A stretch of 64,000 bases of DNA from Marinomonas aquimarina (lineage in GTDB: Bacteria; Pseudomonadota; Gammaproteobacteria; Pseudomonadales; Marinomonadaceae). Positions 7,952-17,633 of this stretch are shown here, one piece after another. Numbering within the stretch: position 1 is the stretch's first letter; each line of letters opens with the position of its first letter. The stretch spans positions 186,001 to 250,000 of the forward strand of contig NZ_FLOC01000001.1 of NCBI RefSeq assembly GCF_900089755.1. Direction: 5' to 3'. The position numbers were made by a program, and so were the translations under genes. Below the pieces are notes generated by a model, which was given only the letters and a program-made list of their open reading frames with translations, was not told the origin of the DNA and made no database searches.

Positions 7952-8782
7952 TTATTTAGCTTTGTAGATGTTCTCATAGCAGTAGTTAGTCGCTTCCACA
8001 AAGCCATCCACACTACCACAGTCAAAACGACGACCTTTGAATTTGTACGCTAGCACGCAACCTTCCTGAGCTTGACGTAGGATCGCATCAGTAATTTGTA
8101 CTTCACCGTTAGCACCCGGTGGTGTTTCGCGGATCTTTTCAAAGATATCCGGTGTTAAGATGTAACGACCAATGATCGCCAAGTTTGACGGCGCATCTTC
8201 TTTCTTTGGCTTTTCCACCATGTTGGTGACGCGGAAAATATCATCACTGATCGACTCACCCGCAATGACACCGTACTTATGCACTTCGTCTTCTGGCACT
8301 TCTTGAATCGCCACAATAGAGCAGCGGAACTGTTTAAACAGTTTCACCATCTGCGCCATCACACCATCGTATTCACCACCGATACACAGGTCATCGGCAA
8401 GCACTACACCAAAGGCTTCATCACCGATCAACGGTTCACCCGTTAGAATTGCATGGCCCAAACCTTTCATCTCATGCTGACGGGTAAAAGAGAAGTTCAC
8501 CTTATCAATGATGCTACGAATACCCGTTAGGTACTCTTCTTTTGCCGTACCGGCGATTTGATGCTCAAGCTCGTAACTGATATCAAAGTGGTCAGCAATA
8601 GAGCGCTTACCACGGCCAGTCACAAAAGTAATGTTCTCTAAGCCGGCTTCCACTGCTTCTTCAACACCGTATTGCACCAACGGTTTGTTTACGATCGGAA
8701 GCATTTCCTTTGGCATAGACTTAGTTGCTGGCAAGAAACGCGTGCCGTAACCCGCTACTGGGAATAAACATTTACGAATCAT
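7952..8782 (-). CDS. galU: UTP-glucose-1-phosphate uridylyltransferase
   Basis: A 276-residue nucleotidyltransferase making UDP-glucose from glucose 1-phosphate and UTP. The signature GYGTRFLPATKSMPKEM is at about residues 10-26, the UTP/metal motif VVLADDLCIGG is central, and VEKPKKEDAPS gives the sugar-binding Glu-Lys. The short length is typical of Pseudomonas-type GalU. Its product supplies UDP-glucose for surface glycans and, through GalE (present at 50.7 kb), UDP-galactose. The ATG at 8782 has AGAAGGAAGG upstream. Confidence 0.95.
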   Translation of the reverse strand: MIRKCLFPVAGYGTRFLPATKSMPKEMLPIVNKPLVQYGVEEAVEAGLENITFVTGRGKRSIADHFDISYELEHQIAGTAKEEYLTGIRSIIDKVNFSFTRQHEMKGLGHAILTGEPLIGDEAFGVVLADDLCIGGEYDGVMAQMVKLFKQFRCSIVAIQEVPEDEVHKYGVIAGESISDDIFRVTNMVEKPKKEDAPSNLAIIGRYILTPDIFEKIRETPPGANGEVQITDAILRQAQEGCVLAYKFKGRRFDCGSVDGFVEATNYCYENIYKAK

Positions 8783-9201
8783 AATCCTTCCTTCTCTAAA
8801 GACTCACGGGGCGCCAATGTCATACCGCGCGGCCGCCCCAATTAAAACTAACACTGTTCGAGTGACACTTTGACTAACTTAACTTAAATACGCTAACACA
8901 AGGTTTTACTTAACACCCTTATGCCAAAAAACAGTGGCACTTGTCATGCCTAATGGTGAAAAAGAGCAGCACGCTGGTCACTCAAACACTACTCTTTCAT
9001 TTGTACTCTAATTATCAAGCACAGAACGTGCCAGACCTCGCTATGTCGTCGGGCCTGTGACTCTATTCGCTCACCGCGTCAGAGGCCATCATACACGCTT
9101 CCTTTTAGCAAAGCGTAGCGCTGGCGGATAAAGTTCATGAGTTTTACAACTGGCTTACTTTGTCGCAACACCGCCCCCTTCCCTGACCGACCCACAGGTC
9201 G
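8783..9201. other. Intergenic region between the MFS gene and galU
   Basis: About 420 bp. Open frames here are short and look like shadows. It should contain the galU promoter near its left end. I see no clear terminator hairpin for the MFS gene and no other structure. Confidence 0.4.
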
Positions 9202-10485
9202 CTAAAGCTTAACTTCCACCTCATTCGATTCAGAGGCACTGGGGGTACTCGAATCCGCTTCTGACAACATCTCAGCCGCGACCACAGGCGACATGGCGAT
9301 CCCCACATGCATATGATCCCCCTGCTGTTCCATCGTGATCGGCGCTTTGGCGCGTATGCGTGCCCATGCAAAGACGGCAATGGCGAGGTTCATAATCGCC
9401 AGCATGACAAACAAAGCGTCTAAATGGATAACATCCATCATCGCCGACGTCACAAGTGGTCCCAATACGCCACCGGCACCGTTCAAGAGAATCAAACCAC
9501 TACTGGCCGACAACAGTTGTTCTGGACGCAAATGATCGTTCAAATGGGACGAAGACAAGGAATACATTGGGAAGGTAAACGCACCGATTAAGAACATCCC
9601 CACCAGCATCACCATCAGGCTGTTCATGCCATGCCCAAGCGGCACCACCAAGGCCGTGATGGCGGAAATAACGCCCACCCATAAAATCGTCACACGACGA
9701 TCTTGGCTGTCAGAAAACTTACCAATGGGCCATTGCAGCAACATACCACCGATGTAGCTGGCGCCCATAAAGATGGAAATCTCCGCCACATCCAAACCAA
9801 TACTTTTACCATATAAGGCCCCAAGGCCCAGCACAGCTCCCGAGGTTATGCCTGAGACAAAGGCCCCCGTCGCTCCCAGTGGCGCTGCCTTTACCAACCC
9901 ATCTAGGTTCAACTTTTCCGGCACTTCGATGGTTGGTGACGGCGTGCGCACCAACAACAAAGGCACCAACGCCATAGAGATTAAAATAGAGGTTAAGATA
10001 AACAGGTCATAGCCACTCGGCGATGACACATTCAATAAGAACTGACCCAGAGTTTGGCTGGCCCAAATCTCGATAATATAAATGGAGAACAGACGCCCTC
10101 GAGTATTATTGGTGGCGATACCATTGAGCCAGCTTTCGGTGACAATAAACAAACCGGCATAACACAAGCCTGTGCCCATACGCATGGCCATCCAAAACCA
10201 TGGATTGACCACCACAGACTGCATCAAGATAGTGATCGAAGCCAGCGATGCAACGGCGGCAAACACTCGAATATGACCAACGTTCTTGACCCAAATGGGC
10301 ACCAAAATCGAGCCTAGGATAAAGCCGACATAGTAAGACGACATGATCAAACCTGTGGCCGTGGTGTTGAAGTCCTCGATGGATGCACGAATACCAATCA
10401 GTGAGCTTTGTAACGCACTGGCCATGGTAATAATGGCGACCCCAAACAATAGACTCCAAATCGGTAACAAGGTTTGTCTAAACAC
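9202..10485 (-). CDS. MFS transporter, YcaD-like
   Basis: A 427-residue major facilitator with about 12 hydrophobic segments and a short acidic tail (residues 395-427). The N-terminal half resembles the YcaD/UPF0226 group (SSYYVGFILGS, ATNNTRGRLFSIYIIE). Substrate unknown. The start is GTG 10485 with AGGAG nine bases upstream. It appears monocistronic and divergent from the Bug-receptor gene. Inner-membrane location is expected from the helices. Confidence 0.8.
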   Translation of the reverse strand: MFRQTLLPIWSLLFGVAIITMASALQSSLIGIRASIEDFNTTATGLIMSSYYVGFILGSILVPIWVKNVGHIRVFAAVASLASITILMQSVVVNPWFWMAMRMGTGLCYAGLFIVTESWLNGIATNNTRGRLFSIYIIEIWASQTLGQFLLNVSSPSGYDLFILTSILISMALVPLLLVRTPSPTIEVPEKLNLDGLVKAAPLGATGAFVSGITSGAVLGLGALYGKSIGLDVAEISIFMGASYIGGMLLQWPIGKFSDSQDRRVTILWVGVISAITALVVPLGHGMNSLMVMLVGMFLIGAFTFPMYSLSSSHLNDHLRPEQLLSASSGLILLNGAGGVLGPLVTSAMMDVIHLDALFVMLAIMNLAIAVFAWARIRAKAPITMEQQGDHMHVGIAMSPVVAAEMLSEADSSTPSASESNEVEVKL

Positions 10486-10797
10486 GAATCGCCACTCCTA
10501 GGATTCTGCCAAGTGTTAACTTTTGTGTGGCAAATACTTTGTCACTAAATCCTTTCAGTGTATAGGGAAATTCACAAAACAAACTCAGAATCTAGCAGAG
10601 CGATTCATCGTCAACTAAGCTTCCTAAAAGCGCCATGCTGTAACCCCCTGGCGCGCTTAAGGCATCATGTATGGCGTAACAGCTGTTTTACCTAATACAT
10701 TGACAAGGAATCATGATCCTTTGTACGTACTCAGTCTTAGTTCTATGACGAGCGCACAAAGTAAATGAGAATGATACGAGGAATTTAGGAGCCAGTT
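10486..10797. promoter_or_regulatory. Divergent intergenic region with an imperfect palindrome
   Basis: About 310 bp between divergent genes. AAGGAATCATGATCCTT (10705-10721) is a near-perfect palindrome centred on ATCATGAT and could be an operator for the downstream receptor gene. A strong ribosome binding site TTTAGGAG precedes the ATG at 10798. Confidence 0.35.
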
Positions 10798-11757
10798 ATG
10801 GTTCAAAGCACACATCATGCTCTTAGGAAGGCCTCCCTCATCGGGGCGGCGCTTATGGCCTGCGCATCCGTGTTCGCAGCACAAGACTACCCTACACGCC
10901 CAATTACTATGGTCGTCCCTTACGGCATCGGAGGCACAACCGACCTGTCTGCACGTAAACTAGCGTCATTAGCACAAGAAGCGCTGGGGCAACCGATTGT
11001 GATTGAAAATCGACTGGGAGGCAGCGGCGCCATCGCTATGCGGACAGTGGCCCATGCCAAGCCAGATGGCTACACCTTGATTGCCACCACCTCGTCGCCG
11101 CTGTTTGTCACGCCTGCCGTGCGCCCAGTGGGCTACCAACCGCTGGAAGACTTCACACCTATTATGAATTACTCAGGCCCGTACCATGGCGTCCTTGTTA
11201 CCGCTGACAGTCCTTATCACTCCATCAAAGAAGTGATTGATAGCGCACTCGCTGGTACCACCATACGTTATGGTACAGCGGGCGCCTTGGGCGGCCCTCA
11301 TATGGCATTTGAGTTGATTGCCAATGAAACGGGCGCGCCCCTCAAACACATACCTTTTAATGGTGCGGCATCCACCACCGCCGCCTTGCTGAACGGCCGT
11401 ATAGATATGGCGCTAGTGCCTGCGTATCGAGACTTGGTTGAAAGCGGTCAATTAACGCTGCTTGGGGTATTGGATAATGCTCGTGACCCAGACTTTGAGC
11501 AAGTGGCCACCCTCTCAGAAGCGGGCTATGACGTGTCGTTCCCCTCGGTTGTCGGGATTTTGGCCCCCGCAGGAACCCAAGACGAGATTGTCAGTAAGCT
11601 GGAAAAGGTGTTTATTGATGCCGCGTCTTCAGGAGAGTTTATCGCCTTTATGAACCGGATCAATCAACCGGTTCGAATCATGACCGGGCAAGATTTAGGC
11701 AAACAAATCAAAGCTAACTTAGCAACCTACCGAGCTCTGATTGAACAACTGCATTAA
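10798..11757 (+). CDS. Bug-family tripartite tricarboxylate transporter substrate receptor
   Basis: A 319-residue periplasmic solute receptor (TctC/Bug family). A signal peptide ends around AASVFAAQDYP, followed by the family start YPTRPITMVVPYGIGGTTDL, the ligand-loop segment ENRLGGSGAIAMRTVA, and GTAGALGGPHMAF. These receptors bind carboxylates or aromatic acids for TctAB-type permeases. No TctA or TctB gene adjoins it, so it is an orphan receptor, common in some proteobacteria. Ligand unknown. Confidence 0.85.
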   Translation: MVQSTHHALRKASLIGAALMACASVFAAQDYPTRPITMVVPYGIGGTTDLSARKLASLAQEALGQPIVIENRLGGSGAIAMRTVAHAKPDGYTLIATTSSPLFVTPAVRPVGYQPLEDFTPIMNYSGPYHGVLVTADSPYHSIKEVIDSALAGTTIRYGTAGALGGPHMAFELIANETGAPLKHIPFNGAASTTAALLNGRIDMALVPAYRDLVESGQLTLLGVLDNARDPDFEQVATLSEAGYDVSFPSVVGILAPAGTQDEIVSKLEKVFIDAASSGEFIAFMNRINQPVRIMTGQDLGKQIKANLATYRALIEQLH

Positions 11758-11804
11758 GCGAGCTGCCCAACGCACGTGGGCAGCCTAGGCTAACGATGTC
11801 GGGG

Positions 11805-12341
11805 TTAAGCGTTTGGCTCAGATTCTCCATGGTGTTTACCATGCATTCTCTTGTCGTGGCCGCGCTTGCTGTCACAACGCCCTTTTTTGTGGTCCTGCTT
11901 TAAGCTGATGTACTGCTGTTTCTGCTCTGCTGTCAGAACGCTTACTAACTCATGCTCAAACGCTAACTTCTTCACCGTCATACTCGCTAGCATCGCCGCT
12001 GCGTCATCGGCCAATTGTTGCGCGGCGTTGCTATCAAATGTTGGCGCCAATAAGATCTTTTTAACGCGTTCGTTTTTCTCGGCTTGGTGAGCACTCATAC
12101 GCTCTTTATGCTGTTCACGCTGCTGCATCATCTGCTCTCGATGGCTCTTACGCAGTTTTTTCAGTTCCGCCTGCTGCGCTTCTGAAAGTGACAATTGCTG
12201 AAAAGCCCCCGCCTCGCTCGCACAAGTGTGGCGCTCTTGGTGATGACGACCTTTGCCAGAACGATCCCCATCCGCGAAAGCTGAACCTGCGAACAACGGC
12301 AGGGCAATCGCAGCAACGATTAATTTTTTACTCAAGTTCAT
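11805..12341 (-). CDS. cpxP: Spy/CpxP family periplasmic stress protein
   Basis: A 178-residue exported protein: signal peptide of about 23 residues ending SAFADG, then a Lys/His/Gln-rich helical domain with two LTxxQ-type motifs (SLSEAQQAEL and LTAEQKQQY) that define the CpxP/Spy family, and a His/Lys-rich tail. CpxP represses CpxA signalling and chaperones misfolded periplasmic proteins; Spy is a sister chaperone. Position divergent to cpxR with a perfect CpxR box between them argues for the CpxP role. Confidence 0.85.
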   Translation of the reverse strand: MNLSKKLIVAAIALPLFAGSAFADGDRSGKGRHHQERHTCASEAGAFQQLSLSEAQQAELKKLRKSHREQMMQQREQHKERMSAHQAEKNERVKKILLAPTFDSNAAQQLADDAAAMLASMTVKKLAFEHELVSVLTAEQKQQYISLKQDHKKGRCDSKRGHDKRMHGKHHGESEPNA

Positions 12342-12436
12342 CTTTATTCCCTCTCTCTAAAGTGATGTCAGCTCGCTGTTGGTCAGCGCATGTTGAACAG
12401 AATAATCCTTGCTAGGTAAACCGGTGTCTGGGCATG

Positions 12437-12451
12437 GTAAAGTATCGTAAA
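12437..12451 (+). promoter_or_regulatory. CpxR box between cpxP and cpxRA
   Basis: GTAAA-GTATC-GTAAA matches the CpxR consensus GTAAA-N5-GTAAA exactly. It lies about 96 bp from each start codon in the divergent region, so phosphorylated CpxR probably activates both cpxP and cpxRA. Confidence 0.85.
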
Positions 12452-12547
12452 GAGTGCACGACGACGTGCTATTCCCAGTAAAATCCATAGCTAAGATGTA
12501 CGCTAACCGGAACCGTTAGAGCACGCCCTATGACTGACGAGGCGCTT

Positions 12548-13237
12548 ATGGCACATATACTTTTAATTGACGATGACATTGAACTGACAGAACTGCTGAA
12601 GGAAGTGTTCACTTTTGAAAACTTCACCGTATCAGTGGCGCACGACGGTGAAGCGGGGCTGGCCATGCTCTCGCCACAGGTTGATATGATTTTACTGGAT
12701 GTGATGATGCCCAAGCTAAACGGCATGGATACCTTGCGCCGTTTACGGGAACACTCTGATATCCCAGTGCTGATGCTGACCGCCAAAGGGGAAGAAATCG
12801 ACCGTGTTGTCGGCCTTGAGCTCGGTGCCGACGATTACTTAGCCAAGCCCTTTAGTGAGCGCGAGTTACTGGCCCGTATCCGCGCCATTCTGCGCCGCGC
12901 CAACAACCGTCAATCCGATAACCAAGCCGACGTCATCGAATACTTTGATATCAAGCTCTATCCCGGCAAGCTCGAAGCATACTGTGGCGAAGCGTTAATG
13001 GAGCTCACCAGTACCGAGTTTGCCTTGCTGCAGCATTTCTTATTACACCCTGGGCAAGTGATTACTAAAGAAACACTCAGTCTTGATGTGTTGGGCAAAC
13101 GCCTAGCACCGTTTGATCGCGCCATCGACATGCATGTTTCCAACCTGCGCAAGAAGCTACCCGACTGGGACAATGGCAAGCCACGCATTAAGACCCTGCG
13201 CGGACGTGGCTACTTACTCACCGAAGGGGGCGATTGA
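12548..13237 (+). CDS. cpxR: Envelope-stress response regulator CpxR
   Basis: A 229-residue OmpR-type regulator. The receiver domain has the acidic cluster D8-D10, phospho-acceptor D51 in LLLDVMMPK-like context and K100 in YLAKPF. The winged helix ends with the recognition segment VLGKRLAPFDRAIDMHVSNLRKKLP and TLRGRGYL, close to E. coli CpxR. ATG 12548 gives the family start MAHILLIDDD; the upstream ATG at 12530 adds six non-family residues. The stop overlaps the cpxA start by one base (TGATG). Confidence 0.95.
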   Translation: MAHILLIDDDIELTELLKEVFTFENFTVSVAHDGEAGLAMLSPQVDMILLDVMMPKLNGMDTLRRLREHSDIPVLMLTAKGEEIDRVVGLELGADDYLAKPFSERELLARIRAILRRANNRQSDNQADVIEYFDIKLYPGKLEAYCGEALMELTSTEFALLQHFLLHPGQVITKETLSLDVLGKRLAPFDRAIDMHVSNLRKKLPDWDNGKPRIKTLRGRGYLLTEGGD

Positions 13238-14637
13238 TGCGCCTGCCTAAAATCACCAGCCTATATGGTCGCATCTTTGCCATCTTCTGGTTCACCATGT
13301 TTTTAGTGCTGATGGCGGTACTGTCATTACAGCATTTCGACCCGCGTAAAATGACCGATGTGCCGAAAAGTCATTATCAGCGTTTGCTCGATGCCCGAGA
13401 TCGAATCGAACACCAATTTCGCGGCCAAACGGACATTCAAACGATCGTTTGGCAACTCAAGCAACATACCGATGAGCGCCACAAACACGATGGTCGCGGC
13501 GGTGATGGCGGTTTAGAGCTTTTTATTACCGACCAAGAAGGTAATTTATTATCACCCTACGAGCGTCGCTCCATGAGTGCTCGTGCGCTGCGTAACTTTG
13601 TCACCAACATCGAAGACAACAACGTCCCACAGCAGCGCCTCTACGGACGCTTTCTGTTGGCCGGCCCCATCCCTATTCGCCTCGCGAACGCCGATTATCT
13701 TCTTTATGTGGGCATAAAATGGACTCGTCCGCCCAGCTTCTTGATTCAACTATTTGATCACCCGTTCCAACTTTTATTGGTCACCATGTTAGTCAGCACA
13801 CCGCTGTTACTCTGGTTAGCTTGGGCCCTAAGTCAACCGGCTCGACGCCTTGAAAAAGCCGCACAACGGGTCGCCCGAGGAGAGTTCACCATCGATCCCG
13901 AGTTAGAGAAAGGCACCTCAGAATTTCGTCAAGCGGGGGCCAGCTTTAACCAAATGGTGGAAGCGGTGAATCAGATGATTTCGCGTCAGCAACGTTTGTT
14001 GTCCGATATCTCCCACGAGCTGCGCTCTCCCCTGACACGCTTGGGGATGGCCAACTCCTTGGCCCAGCGCAAACTGGGGCAAAGCCCTGAGCTTAGCCGT
14101 ATTGAAACCGAAGCTCAGCGCTTAGAATCCATGATTAATAACTTGCTTGAGCTATCACGAATGCAAGTCGACAGTCACAACCAACGTGAACAGCAACCCC
14201 TACAAAGCTTGTGGGAAGAGCTGCTCGAAGACACCCAATACGAAGCCGAGCAAATGGGCAAAAGCCTGACTTTCTCCAGCATCCCTGAACGCACCATACT
14301 GTGTCATCCACCTCTGTTAATGAGCGCCCTAGAAAATATCGTACGCAACGCTATTTATTACGGAAAATCACAAATAAAAGTCTGCGTGTCAGAGGATGGA
14401 GATCAGCTCACCATCACCGTAGAGGACGATGGTGAAGGCGTCCCAGAAGAAGAACGTGATGCCATTTTCCGTCCCTTCTATCGCGTCTCCACCGCCCGTG
14501 ACCAACACTCTGGGGGCACAGGATTGGGCCTAGCCATCACTGAAAATGCCATCCGCCAGCACAATGGCAGCATTCGCGCTTTAGCCAGTGAGCTAGGCGG
14601 GTTAAAAATCGCCATCCAGCTGCCTCTGAGTCATTAA
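13237..14637 (+). CDS. cpxA: Sensor histidine kinase CpxA
   Basis: A 466-residue inner-membrane kinase: first membrane helix about residues 11-31, periplasmic sensor about 32-175, second helix about 178-199 (MLVSTPLLLWLAWAL, almost identical to E. coli CpxA), HAMP, then the H box with H260 in SDISHELRSPLTR, N box ENIVRNAIYYG, and G boxes DDGEGVP and GGTGLGLAI. It senses envelope protein-folding stress and phosphorylates CpxR. ATG 13237 overlaps the cpxR stop. Confidence 0.95.
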   Translation: MRLPKITSLYGRIFAIFWFTMFLVLMAVLSLQHFDPRKMTDVPKSHYQRLLDARDRIEHQFRGQTDIQTIVWQLKQHTDERHKHDGRGGDGGLELFITDQEGNLLSPYERRSMSARALRNFVTNIEDNNVPQQRLYGRFLLAGPIPIRLANADYLLYVGIKWTRPPSFLIQLFDHPFQLLLVTMLVSTPLLLWLAWALSQPARRLEKAAQRVARGEFTIDPELEKGTSEFRQAGASFNQMVEAVNQMISRQQRLLSDISHELRSPLTRLGMANSLAQRKLGQSPELSRIETEAQRLESMINNLLELSRMQVDSHNQREQQPLQSLWEELLEDTQYEAEQMGKSLTFSSIPERTILCHPPLLMSALENIVRNAIYYGKSQIKVCVSEDGDQLTITVEDDGEGVPEEERDAIFRPFYRVSTARDQHSGGTGLGLAITENAIRQHNGSIRALASELGGLKIAIQLPLSH

Positions 14638-14656
14638 CAGGCGTACGCCAAAGGCA

Positions 14657-14694
14657 AAAAAACGGCTCTCAATCTGCATTGAGAGCCGTTTTAC
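14657..14694. terminator. Bidirectional terminator between cpxA and dctM
   Basis: Perfect 13-bp stem AACGGCTCTCAAT / ATTGAGAGCCGTT around CTGC, with A7 on the left and a T run on the right, between convergent operons. Confidence 0.9.
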
Positions 14695-14713
14695 ATGACA
14701 GAACGCAATCGCC

Positions 14714-16018
14714 TTAACCAAACATGGTATTGGGTAACAGCAGCACGATTTGTGGAAACGCCATTAGTAGCGCTACCGCAAGGATCATCATTAACCAGAA
14801 TGGCAATACGCCGCGGAAGATATCCCCTAACTCCACATTGGGTGCCACCGATTTCACGATAAAAACGTTAATCCCCACTGGTGGTGAAATCAAGCCCATT
14901 TCAAGAGTCAAAACGGTCAATACACCGAACCAAATAGGGTCGATACCCAGCTGCAGAATAATCGGAAAAAAGATCGGCAGAGTCAGCACCAACATGGCGA
15001 AGCCTTCCAAAAAACAGCCTAACACCAAATAAATCATCAGGATCAAAATCAGGGTACCTGTGACACCAAGATCCAATACTGATAAAAACTCACCAACGGC
15101 CGCAGGAATATGACTAAGCGCCATAAATGGGTTGATCATATGTGCCGCAATAAGGATCAACATTACAGTGGCGGTCGTCACCACGGCATCACGAGAAGCT
15201 TTCCAAAGCATCTTGATCGACAAGGTTCGACTTATAAAGCCTACTAAAATCACGATACCCGCACCGACAGCGGCCGCTTCTACTGGGGAAAATAAACCAC
15301 CGTAAATCCCCCCAATGGTCAGCAAAATCACCGCTACGATGGGGCCTGCTCCGAGAATTGCTTTGCTCTTTTCCTGTAAGTTAGTCTTTGGGCCTGCGGG
15401 ACCAAATTCTGGTTTGAAGTAACAAATCACCATGATCATGACGATAAACAACAGCAGCAACATGATGCCTGGCAATACACCGGCAAGGAACAAGCGACCA
15501 ATACTTTGCTCGGTTAAAATGGCGTAAATAACAAAACCAGTAGACGGTGGGATCAAAATCCCTAGGGTCCCCCCAGCGGCGACAACCCCGGTGGATAAGC
15601 GGGTGTTGTAATGAAAGCGGTCCATTTGCCCTAGAGCCACTTTGCCCATGGTCAAAGCGGACGCCACCGACGAGCCAGATAACGCTGCAAAACCACCACA
15701 TCCAATCACAGTGGCCGAAGCTAAGCCGCCACGAAATTGGCCAATGATGGCATAAGCCGCATCGTATAAGCGCTGGCTCATACCGGTCACCGAGGCCACA
15801 TTGCCCATCAGAATAAACAGCGGAATCACCACCAATTCCGGAGACGATGCCAAGGTAAAGCTTTCCGATGCGAGCAGACTGAACGCAGAGCGACTGCTGT
15901 CCAAAATGGTAATGCCTGTAAAGCCTACCGAAAACATAGCAAATGCCACGGGCACCCGAAGTACCAGTAGCACAAACATAATCAGAATACCGAGCATGCC
16001 GATCATTGAAGCACTCAT
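14714..16018 (-). CDS. dctM: TRAP transporter large permease subunit (DctM)
   Basis: A 434-residue membrane protein with about 12 hydrophobic segments. Family motifs include the N-terminal LLVLRVPVAFAM, the segment SLLASESFTLASSPELVVIPLF, IPPSTGFVIYAILTEQSIG and ISPPVGINVFIVK. With DctQ and DctP it makes a Na+-driven high-affinity carboxylate importer. Its start overlaps dctQ by 4 nt. As the last gene of the ligAB operon it probably imports the aromatic acid that operon degrades. Confidence 0.93.
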   Translation of the reverse strand: MSASMIGMLGILIMFVLLVLRVPVAFAMFSVGFTGITILDSSRSAFSLLASESFTLASSPELVVIPLFILMGNVASVTGMSQRLYDAAYAIIGQFRGGLASATVIGCGGFAALSGSSVASALTMGKVALGQMDRFHYNTRLSTGVVAAGGTLGILIPPSTGFVIYAILTEQSIGRLFLAGVLPGIMLLLLFIVMIMVICYFKPEFGPAGPKTNLQEKSKAILGAGPIVAVILLTIGGIYGGLFSPVEAAAVGAGIVILVGFISRTLSIKMLWKASRDAVVTTATVMLILIAAHMINPFMALSHIPAAVGEFLSVLDLGVTGTLILILMIYLVLGCFLEGFAMLVLTLPIFFPIILQLGIDPIWFGVLTVLTLEMGLISPPVGINVFIVKSVAPNVELGDIFRGVLPFWLMMILAVALLMAFPQIVLLLPNTMFG

Positions 16019-16524
16019 GCTGAGCCTCCTTTTTTACGTACATCACGTCCCGAAAAAGTTAACTCCAGCGCACGCAACAACATGCCAGCCGCCGTCAATA
16101 AGGCGAACACAGAGAGGCCATTTTGAAACCACACTTTGGGTAAACGTAACAGGTTAGTGGACAGGTTTAGCATGGCTGAAAGCTTGGCACTTTCGTTGAC
16201 CGCATAGGCAATGCCGACAAAAATAACCGCCCCTAATAAGGCCGCCACAATGTCGATGATACGATTTAGAAGCTCTGGATAAGCACGCTCAAACAGATCC
16301 ACGGAAATATGCCCGCCAGTACGATCACAAATCGCCATGGCGCCAAATACCACCACGGTCATCGACATGGTGATGATGTCTTGAGAACCGTACATGGGCG
16401 AACCTAGTGCTCGCCCTATGACGTCCACCAAAATCACCAGCATAATAAAGATCAGTCCAAGCGCCCCGATCGCTGCGGACAGGCTTATCAGCCCATCCGC
16501 CAGTTTTCGAATGGTGATCAACAT
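16015..16524 (-). CDS. dctQ: TRAP transporter small permease subunit (DctQ)
   Basis: A 169-residue protein with four membrane segments and the DctQ hallmark region RALGSPMYGSQDI followed by GGHISVDLF. It lies 2 bp downstream of dctP and overlaps dctM, so the three subunits are co-expressed. Confidence 0.9.
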   Translation of the reverse strand: MLITIRKLADGLISLSAAIGALGLIFIMLVILVDVIGRALGSPMYGSQDIITMSMTVVVFGAMAICDRTGGHISVDLFERAYPELLNRIIDIVAALLGAVIFVGIAYAVNESAKLSAMLNLSTNLLRLPKVWFQNGLSVFALLTAAGMLLRALELTFSGRDVRKKGGSA

Positions 16525-16526
16525 AC

Positions 16527-17507
16527 TTAGTTGCCTTGCATTGCAGCTAGGGCATCATCACCATCGACACTTTCCACATAGGACTCAACGACCCCTGATA
16601 CAGCTTTGCTGAAAGCCATTTTCTCAGCGTCACTCAACTCAACAATGGTGTTAGCACTATTCTTACTGGCTTCAGCCAGCGCTGCATTGGCGGTTGCTAA
16701 CCAAGCATCTTCGGCACTCTTCGACAGTTCGGCCCCGCTCGCTGCACTGATCGCTGCTTGTTGGTCAGAACTCAAATCGTAATACACTTGTGCGTTAAGC
16801 ACGGTAAAGAACGCCAGACGACCCAAGGGTGCGCCCAAGGTGAGTGCATCCGCCACCTCGTCCAGTTTGAAGTCTTTCAAGGTGGAAGCACCGGTAATCA
16901 CACCATCGATCAAACCGGTTTGCATGGCGTTGTAGACTTGGCTGATCGGCATCTGTACTGGCGTTGCGCCTAGAGCCTTAGCAACCTCTGCTGCCGTGGC
17001 ACCGGCCACACGAACTTTAAGACCTTTTAAATCCTGTGGTGAACGAATCACCTTGTCGCGCATGATGAAAATATTTGGCTCCGAGGTCCATAGCGCCAGC
17101 GGCTTGGTACCTGGAAACTCTTGGCTGAGGTTATCATCGTAGGCACGCCACAGGGCTTGGTAGCCTGGCATATCTTCTGGGATCGCCCCTGGCAGCTCGG
17201 CAATCATGGTTTTGCCAAATTGTGATGAGGTGTAGCCTGGTAACCCCCACGCCAGATCTGCTGCGCCTTGTAGCACACGAATGTACTGCTCGGCAGGGCC
17301 AGAGCCCAACTCTCCGCCATGATATCCCCGCACGGTGAGCTCGCCATTGGTGGCGGCAGATAAGTCAGCGTTTAGCTTCTCAATTACTGAGGCATTAATG
17401 GTATGAAATGGTGGTGTGAAGTTGGCAAACTTCAGCTCCTCGGCCATAACCTGACTAGACAACGCGATGGCCGCTGAAGCGGCAATAAGCAGTTTACTAA
17501 CTTTCAT
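16527..17507 (-). CDS. dctP: TRAP transporter solute-binding protein (DctP)
   Basis: A 326-residue periplasmic receptor: signal peptide of about 22 residues (cleavage near VMAEE), then the DctP fold with LKGLKVRVAGATAAEVAKALGATPVQMP, in which the conserved Arg (in KVRVAG) forms the salt bridge to a ligand carboxylate, and QTGLIDGVITG. Ligand is probably an aromatic or related carboxylate given the LigAB context (inference). Confidence 0.92.
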   Translation of the reverse strand: MKVSKLLIAASAAIALSSQVMAEELKFANFTPPFHTINASVIEKLNADLSAATNGELTVRGYHGGELGSGPAEQYIRVLQGAADLAWGLPGYTSSQFGKTMIAELPGAIPEDMPGYQALWRAYDDNLSQEFPGTKPLALWTSEPNIFIMRDKVIRSPQDLKGLKVRVAGATAAEVAKALGATPVQMPISQVYNAMQTGLIDGVITGASTLKDFKLDEVADALTLGAPLGRLAFFTVLNAQVYYDLSSDQQAAISAASGAELSKSAEDAWLATANAALAEASKNSANTIVELSDAEKMAFSKAVSGVVESYVESVDGDDALAAMQGN

Positions 17508-17633
17508 AGTTCTTCTCCCATATTGATCTTAGTGCCTTCATGAGGCGTTTTTTATTTTGGACCTGGGGACGAGCCGAATTGGCGCAGCGCCCTATTACGA
17601 TAAACTCATCTTGCTAGCATTTTTGTGGCAATC

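Noticed and set aside
10760..10785. Fur-box-like sequence near AATGAGAATGAT upstream of the Bug receptor gene
   Set aside because: Only partial match to the hexamer pattern and no iron-related gene beside it.
15381..16046. 221-residue minus-strand open frame inside dctM
   Set aside because: Lies in another frame of the clearly coding dctM and has no recognisable protein pattern.
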